From assembly GCA_023399215.1 (NCBI GenBank), contig JAEWQJ010000022.1, positions 160,689 through 224,688 of the forward strand: a DNA stretch of 64,000 nucleotides, written 5' to 3'. Positions 1 to 9,714 of this stretch are shown piece after piece; positions within the stretch are counted from its first letter, which is position 1, and every line of letters begins with the position of its first letter. Under the pieces are notes generated by a model that saw only the letters and a list, made by a program, of their open reading frames with translations, searched no databases and was not told where the DNA came from. The DNA is from Methanobacteriota archaeon. GTDB taxonomy: Archaea > Halobacteriota > Methanosarcinia > Methanosarcinales > Methanosarcinaceae. Both the position numbers and the translations under genes were made by a program.

Positions 1-2
1 AG

Positions 3-1301
3 CCTGCAGCCATGCGGGCGATCCAGCATGGATTTGACCCTTATTCCCAGGTTGAATCCAGGCTTTCCCAGCTTAAAGGGATCGGCCATGATGTAGAAAA
101 AGTGGAACTGATAGTGATGGGAGGTACGTTTTCTGCACGCAGTCTCGATTATCAGGAATGGTTTGTTAAACGCTGCCTAGAGGCAATGAACGATTTCACA
201 GGAAAAGAGTGGAGAGAAAAAGCCTGGAGAATTGGGAAATCTTTACCTTATATTCCTCTTGAAGAAGTGCAGAAAGCAAATGAAAAAGCTGAAATTCGCA
301 ACGTAGGAATCACATTTGAAACGCGTCCTGACTGGGCAGAAGAGAAACACGTGGATGAATTCCTCAAACTTGGAGGAACTAAGGTAGAACTCGGAGTTCA
401 GAGTGTTTATGATTTTGTGCTCACTCGTATGCAGAGAGGGCACGGAGTTGCAGAAATTGTCAGGGCTAATCAAGTATTACGGGACAGCGCATTCAAAGTT
501 GGATTTCATATGATGCCTCATCTGCCTGGCTCGGATTCAGAGCTGGACCTAAAAGGCTTCAAAAAGCTCTTCGAAGATTCTCGCTTCAGACCCGATTATC
601 TCAAAATTTATCCTACCCTGGTAACTGAAGGAACTCCTCTTTACAAGCTTTGGAAAGCAGGAGATTACGAGGCTCTTTCTGACGAAGAAGCTGCTGAACT
701 AATTGCGGATGTAAAAGAGATCCTGCCTAAATGGGTAAGACTCCAGCGTATCCAGCGGGATATTCCAGCATACCAGATCATTGCCGGGGTCCGAAAGAGT
801 AATCTCAGGCAGCTTGCAGAAGAAAAACTGAGAGAAAGAGGAGGAGAATGCCACTGTATTCGCTGCAGGGAAGTAGGTCATACTGGCCTGAAAGGAAGAA
901 AAATAAATCCAAAAGACGTCGAGCTGACTGTAGAGACATACGAAGCTTGCGGAGGCAAAGAACATTTCATCGCGTTTGAAGATCTTGCTGCAGATGTCCT
1001 CGTCGGATTTACCCGTTTGCGCTTCCCCGCTGCTCCTCATCGCCCGGAACTGCAGGACGCCGCCCTGATAAGAGAACTACACGTTTACGGATCCATGGTA
1101 CCTATAGGAAAAGAAGCGAAGCAAAAGGAGTGGCAGCATCGAGGATATGGGAAGGAACTTCTGGAATATGCAGAGAAGATAGCACGTGAAAATGGATACC
1201 GGAAACTTGCCATTATTAGCGGGATAGGAGCCAGAGAGTACTATCGAAAATTCGGATATGTCCTTGATAACGTATATATGTCAAAGGTTTTGAAAGATTA
1301 A
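3..1301 (+). CDS. elp3: Elp3 family tRNA uridine-34 carboxymethyl-modifying enzyme (5' truncated)
   Basis: The reading frame is open from the window edge, and the first codons (Pro-Ala-Ala-Met) match the interior of Elp3, so the ATG at 12 is not the start. About 430 residues remain. The radical-SAM Cys motif lies upstream of the window. What is visible is the rest of the radical-SAM barrel (FETRPDW, GVQSVYD), the Cys-rich CHCIRCREVG segment, and a C-terminal GNAT domain with an acetyl-CoA loop (HRGYGKEL) at about residues 375-385 of the fragment. Archaeal Elp3 alone makes the cm5U-type modification of wobble uridine in tRNA from acetyl-CoA and SAM. The family assignment is firm; the start is outside the window. 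Confidence 0.93.
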   Translation, partial: PAAMRAIQHGFDPYSQVESRLSQLKGIGHDVEKVELIVMGGTFSARSLDYQEWFVKRCLEAMNDFTGKEWREKAWRIGKSLPYIPLEEVQKANEKAEIRNVGITFETRPDWAEEKHVDEFLKLGGTKVELGVQSVYDFVLTRMQRGHGVAEIVRANQVLRDSAFKVGFHMMPHLPGSDSELDLKGFKKLFEDSRFRPDYLKIYPTLVTEGTPLYKLWKAGDYEALSDEEAAELIADVKEILPKWVRLQRIQRDIPAYQIIAGVRKSNLRQLAEEKLRERGGECHCIRCREVGHTGLKGRKINPKDVELTVETYEACGGKEHFIAFEDLAADVLVGFTRLRFPAAPHRPELQDAALIRELHVYGSMVPIGKEAKQKEWQHRGYGKELLEYAEKIARENGYRKLAIISGIGAREYYRKFGYVLDNVYMSKVLKD

Positions 1302-2377
1302 GACCTGCAACTCCCCGAGCAGGTCACTAATTTTAATTTTGTTATTAACTTAATCTGTCACTAACCTAATCTGTCACTAACTTAATCCTGTCACTAACTT
1401 AAAATCCTGTCACTAACTTAATCCTGTCACTAACTTAATCTTATTATTAACTTAACTTTAAATTCTGGAACCAGTGTTATGTATTATTAACCTGCATACA
1501 CCTAAAAATAGGCTTGGAGTCACCAACTTAAAGCTTTAGTAAATTATCAAAAACCCCGAATAAAGAGAAAGTCTCGATTTAATAACCTGGTGCCTCGAGC
1601 TGAAAAGTAAATTTCCATAATCAAGTTTCTGGCTAAAAGACTTTTATATAAAATCACGGATATGCTTAAAAGAGTTTTACAGAAAAATATTAAATAGTAT
1701 GGTATGGTATCGTAGAACTGTTTTCTTATATATAAAAAATAATAATGTAAAATACAAAGTATCAGTAAGAGTAAAGGCTTTATCTTGCTAACTGCTTTTC
1801 AAAATTCTCAGAAAAAATTAGCTTTAAAGAACAAAGGCATTTGAATTTGACAGATTATAATAACTAAACCGAAAGAAAAGTTAGTTTTTCCAGGATTAAC
1901 TTTATAAAATAAAATTTAAGAATTAAAAAGAAGGTAAAAAACGTTAGTAAAAAATTAAATACTATACGTTCCTAACATAGGAAAAACCTTGAGTTTAAAT
2001 GTTAGGTTTTGAAAAACGATTTATAAACTCTAGAATTTCAAAGAGTTTTTAAAATAAAACTAACTGAAATTTAGAACTGATAAATTCAAAAAATTAAAAA
2101 ATAAATAATTGAGTAAATCCGATAAACATAAAAATTATAAAAACTTAAAGTAAATTCCAGAAAATGTAAAAATGTCAAGGAGACCTGAAGGTCCTACAAG
2201 TTCTTAAAGGACTCCTGAAACCCTGAAGTCTAAAGAAACCCTGAAGAGACTCTAATGAACTCTAAACAATCCTGAAAAATTCTGACGAGACTCTAAGGGA
2301 GAAACCCTAAATACCCTAAGGAAACCCTAAAAGGCTCTAAAACACCTTAAAATGCCTGAAAATAAATGGTGATAAAA
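1302..2377. other. AT-rich intergenic region with degenerate repeats
   Basis: No coding signal is seen over about 1.07 kb. 1341-1456 holds repeats of a 16-19 bp unit containing TGTCACTAACTTAAT. Two TATA-like tracts occur near 1641 (TTTATATAAAA) and 1728 (TTATATATAAAAAA) with no gene behind them. 2168-2350 is a degenerate run of AACCCTGAAG/AACCCTAA-like elements directly before the DUF1699 gene and is probably its leader or promoter region. A small RNA from the TATA-like sites is possible but unsupported. Confidence 0.5.
1341..1456. repeat. Tandem repeat, unit about 16-19 bp
   Basis: Five to six imperfect copies of TGTCACTAACTTAATC follow the elp3 stop. Copies differ by small indels. There are no spacers between them, so this is not a CRISPR array. 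Confidence 0.8.
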
Positions 2378-2773
2378 ATGAAAATTAGAGTTGTAAGTTC
2401 AAAAGAAGAGATAGACACTTTAAAAAATGATGAGGAAATTATCCATCTTGCATTCAGACCATCCAACAAAGATATTTTTAAACTCATCCTGAAGTGTCCA
2501 GAAGTTAAAGCGATCCACATCCCTAGCTCATACAAGAAAACAATTTCCAGTTCCGCACAGATGTATCTTTCCATGCAGAACATTGCTTTACTTGAGGGCG
2601 ATGTGTGGGGCCACAGAAAAGATATTAATGAGTACTCCGAGATCTCCCAGCGTGTTTTCGACCGCATACAGGAACTAAAGAAAGAAGGATTTTCCGACGA
2701 TGATACTGTTGAGAAACTCGTAAGAGAAACAAGACTCAGCCCAGACTTTGTAAGTTTCATTATGTCTAACTGA
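2378..2773 (+). CDS. DUF1699 family protein
   Basis: This is a 131-residue soluble protein of the DUF1699 family, which is found in Methanosarcina and has no known function that I can name. I chose the ATG at 2378 over the in-frame ATG at 2366 because GGTGAT sits 5 nt before 2378, whereas the upstream ATG lacks a ribosome site. The protein is mixed alpha/beta, with a histidine/serine-rich middle (IHIPSSYKKT) and an acidic helical C-terminal part (EGFSDDDTVEKL) that may be a small helical DNA- or partner-binding unit. It is flanked by long AT-rich spacers and followed by a hairpin plus T-run, so it is probably transcribed alone. Confidence 0.8.
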   Translation: MKIRVVSSKEEIDTLKNDEEIIHLAFRPSNKDIFKLILKCPEVKAIHIPSSYKKTISSSAQMYLSMQNIALLEGDVWGHRKDINEYSEISQRVFDRIQELKKEGFSDDDTVEKLVRETRLSPDFVSFIMSN

Positions 2774-2789
2774 TAAAAAAACCACATAA

Positions 2790-2822
2790 GCCGGTCAGAT
2801 CCTGATCGGCATCTGTTTTTTT
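2790..2822 (+). terminator. Hairpin with T-tract after DUF1699 gene
   Basis: GCCGGTCAG (2790-2798) pairs with CTGATCGGC (2802-2810), with one G-T pair and a 3-nt loop. A T-run follows at 2815-2822. It lies 17 nt after the stop codon. Confidence 0.7.
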
Positions 2823-3355
2823 ATAAAATGCGTTGCTCAAATTGAGCGCGCTGATAAAGCAATTATTCTATTAAAGTAAGTATTCTAAAGTAATTATCCT
2901 GTTCAAACTTTTTTGACCTTTAAATAGACTTCTCTGAAACCTCTCTGAGAGAAATCTTTTGTAGTTTCCTGCCGGACTCCAAAATAATCGGCTCCAGAAT
3001 TATCTTTTATAGATCCCCGGCTAAAAATCTGGGCATGATCGATAGCAGTTAGTTTGACAGTTAGTTTGACAGATAGTTTGACAGTTAGTTTGGCAGTTAG
3101 TTTGACAGTTAGTTTGGCAGTTAGTTTGGCAGTTAGTTATAAAGAATCAATGTTAGTTTCAGATACAGGATATTGGTTTAAGATAATGGACTTAGCTTTA
3201 GGTGATCAATAGAAGTTTCAGATATAACGAGTACAGTTCCCTGATTCTGAAACATTATCCAGGCTGACTTATCTGCTCCTGTTTACTCAAGTAAAAAGAA
3301 TGGCATCCTGAGTAAAAAGCTTAAGTAAGATAGCGAAAAGATTTAACAGGATTTC
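2823..3355. other. Intergenic region with 12-bp tandem repeat
   Basis: There is no gene here. The main feature is the repeat at 3047-3139. The remainder is AT-rich and probably holds the promoter of the nuclease gene at 3356. Confidence 0.5.
3047..3139. repeat. 12-bp tandem repeat AGTTAGTTTG(A/G)C, about 7.8 copies
   Basis: Perfect 12-bp periodicity from 3047 to 3139, with A/G variation at the 11th base and one AGATAG variant. The unit length is a multiple of three, but the tract lies outside any gene. Confidence 0.92.
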
Positions 3356-3838
3356 ATGACCGAGTTTGAACACATGCTTGTAAACTCATTTAATGCATAC
3401 ATTGAAGAAAACGGAATAAGAGCTATTTCCTACAGGCTTAAGCAACATAGATTTACTCCGCAGTTTCTTGACGTACTTGTGGACTCTCTTAATCCAGATC
3501 TATACCTGGGAATTGAATGCAAGAGCATCTCAGTGGACAAGGGAGCAAACGCACTTTACTTCTCTCAGCATTTTACCGTGGATAAAAATGGAATTCATCA
3601 GATAGAAAGAATTTCAAACTACCTGAACAAATCAGGAAGACGTGGCTTTCTTGCAGTGGAGCTTCGCCTGGGAACCGGACACGGCAGAGAAGCATACATG
3701 ATTCCCTGGAATGAGCTCAAAAAAAAATACTTTGGTAAAGATCTCAAACTTACGTTACAGGAGATCCGGAGTTTTCCAGAAATCAAAAGAGAAGGAAAAG
3801 ATTATAAGGTTGATCCTATGGAGTGGGAAAGAAAATAA
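3356..3838 (+). CDS. PD-(D/E)XK nuclease-like protein, Holliday-junction-resolvase type
   Basis: This is a 160-residue protein with the layout of an archaeal resolvase-like nuclease: an N-terminal helix, an Asp in FLDVLVDS, the E-x-K dyad in LGIECKSI at about residues 56-63, then a basic region (GRRGFLAVELRLG). These fit the PD-(D/E)XK fold, so metal-dependent DNA cleavage is inferred. It lies 51 nt before a RecJ-like DHH protein on the same strand, which supports a shared DNA repair or recombination role. No clear Shine-Dalgarno sequence precedes the ATG, so the transcript may be leaderless or start near 3340. Substrate and exact subfamily are unknown. Confidence 0.7.
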   Translation: MTEFEHMLVNSFNAYIEENGIRAISYRLKQHRFTPQFLDVLVDSLNPDLYLGIECKSISVDKGANALYFSQHFTVDKNGIHQIERISNYLNKSGRRGFLAVELRLGTGHGREAYMIPWNELKKKYFGKDLKLTLQEIRSFPEIKREGKDYKVDPMEWERK

Positions 3839-3889
3839 CGTTGGAAAAAGCGCTTAAATTGAGGCAAGTAGAAAACCGTGGAGAGAATA

Positions 3890-5290
3890 ATGTCTGAGAC
3901 AATGAAAGCACTTAATAAAGAGGCGGCAAAGTGTGCCGAAGAGATTAAAAAGTATAAATCAGCCCACGTTGTGTCCCATATTGATGCTGATGGGCTGACT
4001 TCTGCAGGGATTATCTGTACTGCCCTTGAACGTGGCAATTTTGAATATACAACACGCTTTGTCAAGCAGCTTGATGAAAAGGCTCTTGATGCCATAGCAG
4101 ATGAAAATCATGATATTGTCATTTTTACGGATCTGGGAAGCGGGATGTGCGAACAAATAGAATCCCGCGGGATTCATGCAGTAATCTCAGACCACCACCA
4201 GCCTCAGGGAAGCTATCAATTTCACCTGAATCCTCACCTTTTCGGAGCAAATGGCTCATATGAACTGAGCGGCTCAGGAAGTACTTACCTGCTGGCTTCA
4301 GCCCTTGGAAAAAATCAGGATCTTTCCTCGCTGGCCATAGTAGGAGCAGTTGGGGACATGCAACATCTGAAAATGGGGCAGCTTGTCGGGATCAACAGGG
4401 AAATTCTGGAAGAAGGAGTTAAAGAAGGCACTCTCCAGTTCAAAAAGGACCTTACCCTATTCGGAAAGCAAACCCGCCCGATTTATAAATTGATACAATA
4501 TTCCTCAGACCCTTATCTTCCCGGGCTTACAGGAAATGAAGAAGCTTGCATCGAGTTTCTTCATACTCTCAACATTCGCTTCAACCAGAATGAACGCTGG
4601 AGGCGCTGGATTGACCTTGAAAACCCGGAAAGACAGAAGGTTGTCTCAGGACTCATCCAGTATTGCCTGAAATCAGGTATACCTTCGTATAAAATCGAGC
4701 GCCTGGTAGGTGAGGTATATGTTCTTCTGAGGGAAAAAGAAGGTACGGAAATGAGAGACGCTTCAGAGTTTTCTACCCTTCTTAATGCTACTGCACGTTA
4801 TGACCATGCTGAGATAGGACTTGCAGTCTGCATGGGAGATAGAGAGAAAGGCTATGAGGATGCCCGCAAACTGCTTGCCGAACATAGACAGAACCTTGTT
4901 AACGGGCTCATGTATGTTAAAGAAAAGGGAGTTGTTCAGCTTAAAAATATCCAATACTTCGATGCAGGCTCGGAAATAAAAGAGACTATCGTGGGAATTA
5001 TTGCAGGCATGAGTTCTACACTAGTTGAAAACAGAAATCTTCCCATTATTGCTTTTGCAAAAGCCGAAGGAGGGATTAAAGTCTCGGCCAGGGGTACACA
5101 GGATCTGATTCGCAGAGGAGTTAACCTTTCGGAGGCAATGTCAATGATATCGGCTGAAGTTGGAGGTGCAGGCGGTGGACACGATATTGCAGCAGGAGCA
5201 ACTATTCCCAATGGTAAAAAGGAAGAGTTTGCAAGAAAACTGGATCTGTTTATAGGAGAACAAATGCAAAGAAAGGTACATCCCAAGTAA
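3890..5290 (+). CDS. recJ: Archaeal RecJ-like DHH/DHHA1 phosphoesterase (single-strand exonuclease)
   Basis: The 466-residue protein has the DHH superfamily motifs in order: HIDADGLTS (motif I), FTDLGSG, SDHHQP (the DHH motif), and a C-terminal DHHA1 domain ending in GGAGGGHDIAAGA. Archaeal RecJ/GAN proteins are Mn-dependent single-strand nucleases; some bind the replicative CMG complex. I place the start at ATG 3890, because GTGGAG sits 6 nt upstream; an in-frame GTG at 3878 overlaps that site. A resolvase-like nuclease is encoded just upstream. The polarity and substrate cannot be read from sequence. Confidence 0.88.
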   Translation: MSETMKALNKEAAKCAEEIKKYKSAHVVSHIDADGLTSAGIICTALERGNFEYTTRFVKQLDEKALDAIADENHDIVIFTDLGSGMCEQIESRGIHAVISDHHQPQGSYQFHLNPHLFGANGSYELSGSGSTYLLASALGKNQDLSSLAIVGAVGDMQHLKMGQLVGINREILEEGVKEGTLQFKKDLTLFGKQTRPIYKLIQYSSDPYLPGLTGNEEACIEFLHTLNIRFNQNERWRRWIDLENPERQKVVSGLIQYCLKSGIPSYKIERLVGEVYVLLREKEGTEMRDASEFSTLLNATARYDHAEIGLAVCMGDREKGYEDARKLLAEHRQNLVNGLMYVKEKGVVQLKNIQYFDAGSEIKETIVGIIAGMSSTLVENRNLPIIAFAKAEGGIKVSARGTQDLIRRGVNLSEAMSMISAEVGGAGGGHDIAAGATIPNGKKEEFARKLDLFIGEQMQRKVHPK

Positions 5291-5300
5291 AGAACCAGCC

Positions 5301-5319
5301 TTCGGAAAAAGACTCCGAA
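5301..5319. terminator. Inverted repeat between convergent recJ and nrpR
   Basis: TTCGGA (5301-5306) and TCCGAA (5314-5319) form a 6-bp stem with a 7-nt loop in the 100-bp gap between convergent genes. The T-tract is weak, so terminator function is tentative. Confidence 0.35.
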
Positions 5320-5390
5320 AAACTGAACTGAGCAGTAGGTAAAGGCTCAATAAAAACAAAGAATTTTAAAATAGGATTTACAATTGAGCC

Positions 5391-6149
5391 TTAAACCAGA
5401 TCTTCAATTCTGCTCATCTCTTTGAACGAGATTAGTCTTGACATTGCACTGGTATCTATGTCAATTCCATATTCCTGTACAACAGCCATAGGGTTTGTCC
5501 CTCCTATGACGACTATTCCGAGATGATCTCTCTCTATGGGAACATCCAGAACCCGTGTGTTTGGTTCTCCAACTTCCAAAATTCCACTAAAGCCTGCATC
5601 CAGAAGGTCAGAAAGGCAGCTTTCAATTTCATCTCTTGCAACCATAGGAGCTTCCCTGAGATTTGCAAGAACCTTACCTGAGCCTGTCCTGAGCATTTCC
5701 GACACAGAAGTAATACCCTGTGACATCAGGATTTCAAGCGGATCTACAGTCGTACTTACATAGGTCAGCACATCAGTGAAACGAACCGGAACTCCGTTTC
5801 GGATCTGAACAACTCCTCCAAGTTTAGGGTTTACAGGAATTCCTGCCTTGAGAAGTACGCCGTCAATCGTAATGCTACATACGGTTCCGATACCTACCTT
5901 TCCCTTTTCGATAGTCAAGTCTCCTATAGACTCTCCCTCGGAGACTATCTTAACATAAGGAGTCACAGAAAGCCCGCTTGAAATTACCATTTTAAAGATC
6001 CCAAGCACATCGTCCAGATCTTTTTTATCAATAAGTGAAAGATTAAGAATGATATCTCCATCCATTATCTTAGGATCAAATGTAGTCCTGTACATAAGAT
6101 CCCTTATTCTGGATGATGTAAATTGAACACGGTATCCATTTTTTTGCAT
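5391..6149 (-). CDS. nrpR: NrpR-type nitrogen regulator domain protein without HTH (NrpRII type)
   Basis: The 252-residue protein is a single NrpR regulatory domain (DUF128): TVCSITIDGVLLKAGIP, FTDVLTYVSTTVDPLEIL and IVVIGGTNPMAVVQEYGID are visible. There is no winged helix at the N-terminus. NrpR represses nitrogen-fixation and assimilation genes and is released by 2-oxoglutarate. Methanosarcina is known to split the system into an HTH-bearing NrpRI and an HTH-less NrpRII partner, and this protein fits NrpRII. The start is certain (GGAGG 6 nt before ATG). The 260-bp upstream region is AT-rich. No nif or gln genes are near, so it acts in trans. Confidence 0.85.
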   Translation of the reverse strand: MQKNGYRVQFTSSRIRDLMYRTTFDPKIMDGDIILNLSLIDKKDLDDVLGIFKMVISSGLSVTPYVKIVSEGESIGDLTIEKGKVGIGTVCSITIDGVLLKAGIPVNPKLGGVVQIRNGVPVRFTDVLTYVSTTVDPLEILMSQGITSVSEMLRTGSGKVLANLREAPMVARDEIESCLSDLLDAGFSGILEVGEPNTRVLDVPIERDHLGIVVIGGTNPMAVVQEYGIDIDTSAMSRLISFKEMSRIEDLV

Positions 6150-6410
6150 TTTGAGCCTCCAGTAGTTGAAGGTATTTATACTTATTATAAGTTATGTATT
6201 AATTATGTACTATAATTATGTACTAATAACCATAATATAGCTATAATATATGTTTTGAGTCCTTATCACTTATTTTTTGCGCTCTCACCTGCCAATAGAA
6301 CCAGGTTTACTATAGGGCAGGAAATAAGAATAAAAGTTTTCTGAAAGAACGAACTTAAAAAGGAAAAATAAAAAAGTCCAGTCTGTTTAAGCTGGAAAAT
6401 AGCCTGTTTC

Positions 6411-7151
6411 TCAGAGCACTCCTGTTAAGAATCCTGTAAAATCCTCTGGAGCCGTTAAAAATCTCAGTTTTTCAATTTTATGCACAAGCTCATACATACC
6501 TTCTCCGGAATCGAGCCCTAGCTCATCGTATGCAAGGGGCTCAAAGTGGCGGATAGGTGGTGTATTCCTGTAAAGAGGATTTTTGACATAACCATCTTTA
6601 AGCAGGAAGTAAGAAGCTCCGGAAAGCCTTTTTATAGGCTCATAAACCGAGGAAAAGTCGCGGCAAACCCAGTTTGCCATTTCGAGAGTTTTATCGGAAG
6701 CATTTATAGTCACATGTCCATATCCAGGAGGAACAAGCACCAAATCTCCTTTTTTTGCTGTTATGACTACGACATCCAGAACAAAATCTTCCTCTCCACT
6801 TTTCACCTTTTGTAGAAGATAGGTAGCAGAACCTTCAAGTACCTGATAAATTTCAGGATAGTAGACATTTGTTCCTGGAACACGCGGATGATAGTGACCT
6901 ACAGTTTTAATATATTCAGATCCAAGCATTGCGGGAGGAATTACAGTAATGTCATACCTCAGGTGATGAGCTTTAATTGCTTCAAGTTCAGAGTCACTTT
7001 TTGCAAGGTCCCTGAACATGTAGTACACATCCCGATTTCGTCCCTCTGTTTCTTCAAACCACTCCTTATCAAACACCACATCTTCCATATCATGGAGTCT
7101 TCGGACGTCTGCGACAGAGACTTTATCCCCGAACTTCATTGTAACTTCCAT
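6411..7151 (-). CDS. pgiA: Cupin-type glucose-6-phosphate isomerase
   Basis: This 246-residue protein matches the archaeal cupin PGI family, which interconverts glucose-6-P and fructose-6-P and is unrelated to the classical PGI. The metal site is visible: GHYHP (two His), the Glu in PEIYQVLEG, and the His in PGYGHVTIN. The cupin barrel spans roughly residues 60-190. The ATG at 7151 has AAGGGG 6 nt upstream, which favours it over the internal Met-5. It stands alone between divergent and convergent neighbours. In Methanosarcina it would serve gluconeogenesis and glycogen metabolism. Confidence 0.92.
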   Translation of the reverse strand: MEVTMKFGDKVSVADVRRLHDMEDVVFDKEWFEETEGRNRDVYYMFRDLAKSDSELEAIKAHHLRYDITVIPPAMLGSEYIKTVGHYHPRVPGTNVYYPEIYQVLEGSATYLLQKVKSGEEDFVLDVVVITAKKGDLVLVPPGYGHVTINASDKTLEMANWVCRDFSSVYEPIKRLSGASYFLLKDGYVKNPLYRNTPPIRHFEPLAYDELGLDSGEGMYELVHKIEKLRFLTAPEDFTGFLTGVL

Positions 7152-7345
7152 CGAGTTCCCCTTTCCTACCAGAGCATATAGCTAATATTCAGATTATAAA
7201 CAAGAATTTACTATAAAAGCGCCAATACATTACCAGAGTCGACTATCAGGAACAGCACTATAAGTATAATAAAGTAACTGACGGAAATACTACTGCAGCC
7301 TGATTTTTTACCTCTTGCCATTTGAAACCTGAAAGATAATACCTC

Positions 7346-8095
7346 TCAGGCGTTCAAAGCATTTTCAATCATTTTAGGGTAAGTAAGTTCTATAATAGTT
7401 TTCAGATTAACTGTATCTTCTCTGTTGTATTTAATAAGTGTATCCAGAGCTTCACGATCTCCTTTCTCATATTTTTTCCAGAGCCTCACGGCATCAAAAC
7501 CTGTTATGCCCTCAGTACCGTCGCTTCGGGTGATCCCGAGTAGTTTTTCAATGTTTTTTAAACCTCCACTATACCCTATTCGCCTTAAGGGGTACATAAG
7601 GTCTATATGGAGCTGATTGAACTCAATTTCGGGAAATTCGGATTTTATGAAAGGTAAATCAAAACGGGCACCATTGAAGGATACAAGTAGCCTGTATTTT
7701 GAGAACTCTTCTACAATGTCATCAAGGTTAATATCTTTTATATACGTTTTTGATTCTTTCCCATCGTAGATTCCCACAACAGTTATTTCATCCCGGGACT
7801 TAGAAAGTCCCGTTGTTTCGATGTCTACAAATGCGGCAGAATCGGAAAATAAGGAATATGCCCTCCAGTGTTCGGCAGAAGGAAGGCATTGTGAGAAAAA
7901 ACAATAATCTTTTGCTGCAAGGTGTTCAGAAGATATCCGAACCCCTTCACAAATTCTGGCCTTTCGTGCTGAAGGTATAGAGATCTGGTCTTCCATTTCA
8001 AGAAATTCTTTCCAAGTATGTATACCTTGAGCCCAGATTTTTCGTTCAAGGCCCTTTCCTACACCTGGAATATGAATGTATGTATTATTCAGCAT
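7346..8095 (-). CDS. RNase H-like DEDD 3'-5' exonuclease (YprB-type domain)
   Basis: The 249-residue protein carries the DnaQ/RNase H-like DEDD motifs: FVDIETTGL (Asp-x-Glu), FNGARFDLPFI (Asp) and YNREDTVNL (final Asp). This is the YprB (RNase_H_2) arrangement. An N-terminal helix-hairpin-helix-like segment (IPGVGKGLERKIWAQGI) could bind DNA. The start at ATG 8095 has AGGGGAAAT directly upstream and removes 29 unlikely residues from the longer frame. It is divergent from mdh across 230 bp. The substrate is unknown; a 3'-5' nuclease in repair or RNA turnover is the natural inference. Confidence 0.78.
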   Translation of the reverse strand: MLNNTYIHIPGVGKGLERKIWAQGIHTWKEFLEMEDQISIPSARKARICEGVRISSEHLAAKDYCFFSQCLPSAEHWRAYSLFSDSAAFVDIETTGLSKSRDEITVVGIYDGKESKTYIKDINLDDIVEEFSKYRLLVSFNGARFDLPFIKSEFPEIEFNQLHIDLMYPLRRIGYSGGLKNIEKLLGITRSDGTEGITGFDAVRLWKKYEKGDREALDTLIKYNREDTVNLKTIIELTYPKMIENALNA

Positions 8096-8325
8096 ATTTC
8101 CCCTGAACCATTTGGGGGTAATATTTAATAAAAATACTGCATGAAACTGAAAGTGTTCAAGAGAGAAAAACAACAAATTCAAGAACTAGATATAGTATAA
8201 AGTGCGAACACAGATATAACAATCGTAGCTGAACGATGATAAAGAGTCACGTTACAGGACAAATTTTTAAAGATGGAAATTCCAAAACTATTCGAAATAA
8301 AGTATATAGTATAGGTGTGCAGTTG

Positions 8326-9249
8326 ATGGCTAAAATTTCCGTGATTGGTGCAGGAAACGTAGGGGCAACTACAGTCCAGCGACTAGCTGAACTTGAACTT
8401 GGCGAAATTGTCATGACAGATATTGTGGAAGGACTACCGCAAGGAAAAGCCCTTGACCTTATGCAGGCAGGGGCAATAAAAGGTTATGATACGTCAATAA
8501 TTGGGACCAATGATTATGCAGATATCGTAGACTCTGATCTTGTAATAATTACAGCAGGGATTGCAAGAAAACCCGGAATGACTCGGGAAGATCTGATTAA
8601 AATAAATTCTAAAATAATAGCAGAGGTTTCCAGAAATATTGCAAAGTATGCTCCGGAATCCATAGTAATTAATGTCACAAATCCACTTGACATTATAACA
8701 TACATAGCTATGAAATCAACAGGATTTGAGACAAAGAAAGTATTTGGAATGAGCGGAGTTCTGGATTCGGGACGTTTTGCAAGCTTTATTGCGGAAGAAC
8801 TGAAGTGTTCGAAAAAAGATGTTCAGGCAATGGTTATAGGTGGTCATGGAGATCTGATGGTGCCTCTTCCTCAATATACAACAGTATCAGGAGTTCCACT
8901 CACGGACCTGCTTCCGGGGGATAGAATTGCCAGGCTGGTAGAGAGGACAGTAAACGGAGGAGCAGAGATCGTAGAGCTCCTTAAACAGGGCAGTGCTTTT
9001 TATGCACCGTCCGCGGCTATTGTCTCAATGGCGGAAGCCGTTATTAAAAATTCAAAGAGGATTTTGCCTGCTTCGGCTTATCTTGAAGGACAATACGGAC
9101 AGGAAGGCATTTACTTTGGTGTACCCGTAAAGCTTGGGGCATCCGGAGTAGAAGAAATACTTGAACTCAAGCTAGATGAAAGCCAGTACGAGATTCTCAG
9201 AAAATCCTCAGAATCTATTCGAAACACGATTTCACAGATAGAAGTATAA
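8326..9249 (+). CDS. mdh: Malate dehydrogenase (L-malate/lactate dehydrogenase family)
   Basis: The 307-residue protein starts at ATG 8326 (AGGTG 8 nt upstream); the longer frame adds 30 residues without homology. It has the Rossmann motif VIGAGNVGATT, an Asp at the end of strand 2 (TDIVEG, NAD preference), the mobile-loop ARKPGMTREDL with substrate-binding Arg, NVTNPLDI, and the catalytic GGHGD His. It reduces oxaloacetate to malate in the incomplete reductive TCA branch of methanogens. It is monocistronic; a strong inverted repeat follows at 9341-9369. Confidence 0.92.
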   Translation: MAKISVIGAGNVGATTVQRLAELELGEIVMTDIVEGLPQGKALDLMQAGAIKGYDTSIIGTNDYADIVDSDLVIITAGIARKPGMTREDLIKINSKIIAEVSRNIAKYAPESIVINVTNPLDIITYIAMKSTGFETKKVFGMSGVLDSGRFASFIAEELKCSKKDVQAMVIGGHGDLMVPLPQYTTVSGVPLTDLLPGDRIARLVERTVNGGAEIVELLKQGSAFYAPSAAIVSMAEAVIKNSKRILPASAYLEGQYGQEGIYFGVPVKLGASGVEEILELKLDESQYEILRKSSESIRNTISQIEV

Positions 9250-9714
9250 AGAAATAAACTGGAATAAGAGATAAACTGAGATTCAAAGGGGATTAATCAG
9301 AATAAAAAGAAAGGTTATATAAAAGAATGAAGAGTTCTGATCACAGGTAATTCAAAAATTTACCTGTGAGCCAGAAAAATTCTCAAAAGGTATCTTCTCA
9401 TTCTGGACAATTACAGGAAAAAAGGTAAGTAAGCTGTAGCCTTTGATCAAACAAGAGTAAAAGCAGCTTAACACTTTTAGAATTCCCTCTTCTTAGTTCA
9501 AACATTGGACAAAGAATTTAACAAAACGAGACCACTTTTATCTCTCGCTAGTTTAAATATGGGAATTTATTATAATAATGATTAAGATTCCATTTTACCT
9601 GAAAATTTAAGATAAAACTGGCGATGATATAAGTTGGCAAAACTGTAAGATATATAAGTATGTTTTTCATATAAGATTAGGAGAAATATTTAAATTAATT
9701 TACAAAGCAGGGAT
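9250..9714. other. Intergenic region after mdh
   Basis: This 465-bp gap holds a perfect 10-bp inverted repeat at 9341-9369. It also has a TATA-like AGATATATAAGTAT (about 9649-9662), which is well placed as promoter of the PRC-barrel gene. I see no further gene. Confidence 0.5.
9341..9369. repeat. Perfect 10-bp inverted repeat, 9-nt loop
   Basis: TCACAGGTAA (9341-9350) and TTACCTGTGA (9360-9369) are perfect complements 92 nt after the mdh stop. No long T-run follows. It could be a terminator, an RNA processing site or a protein-binding palindrome. Confidence 0.75.
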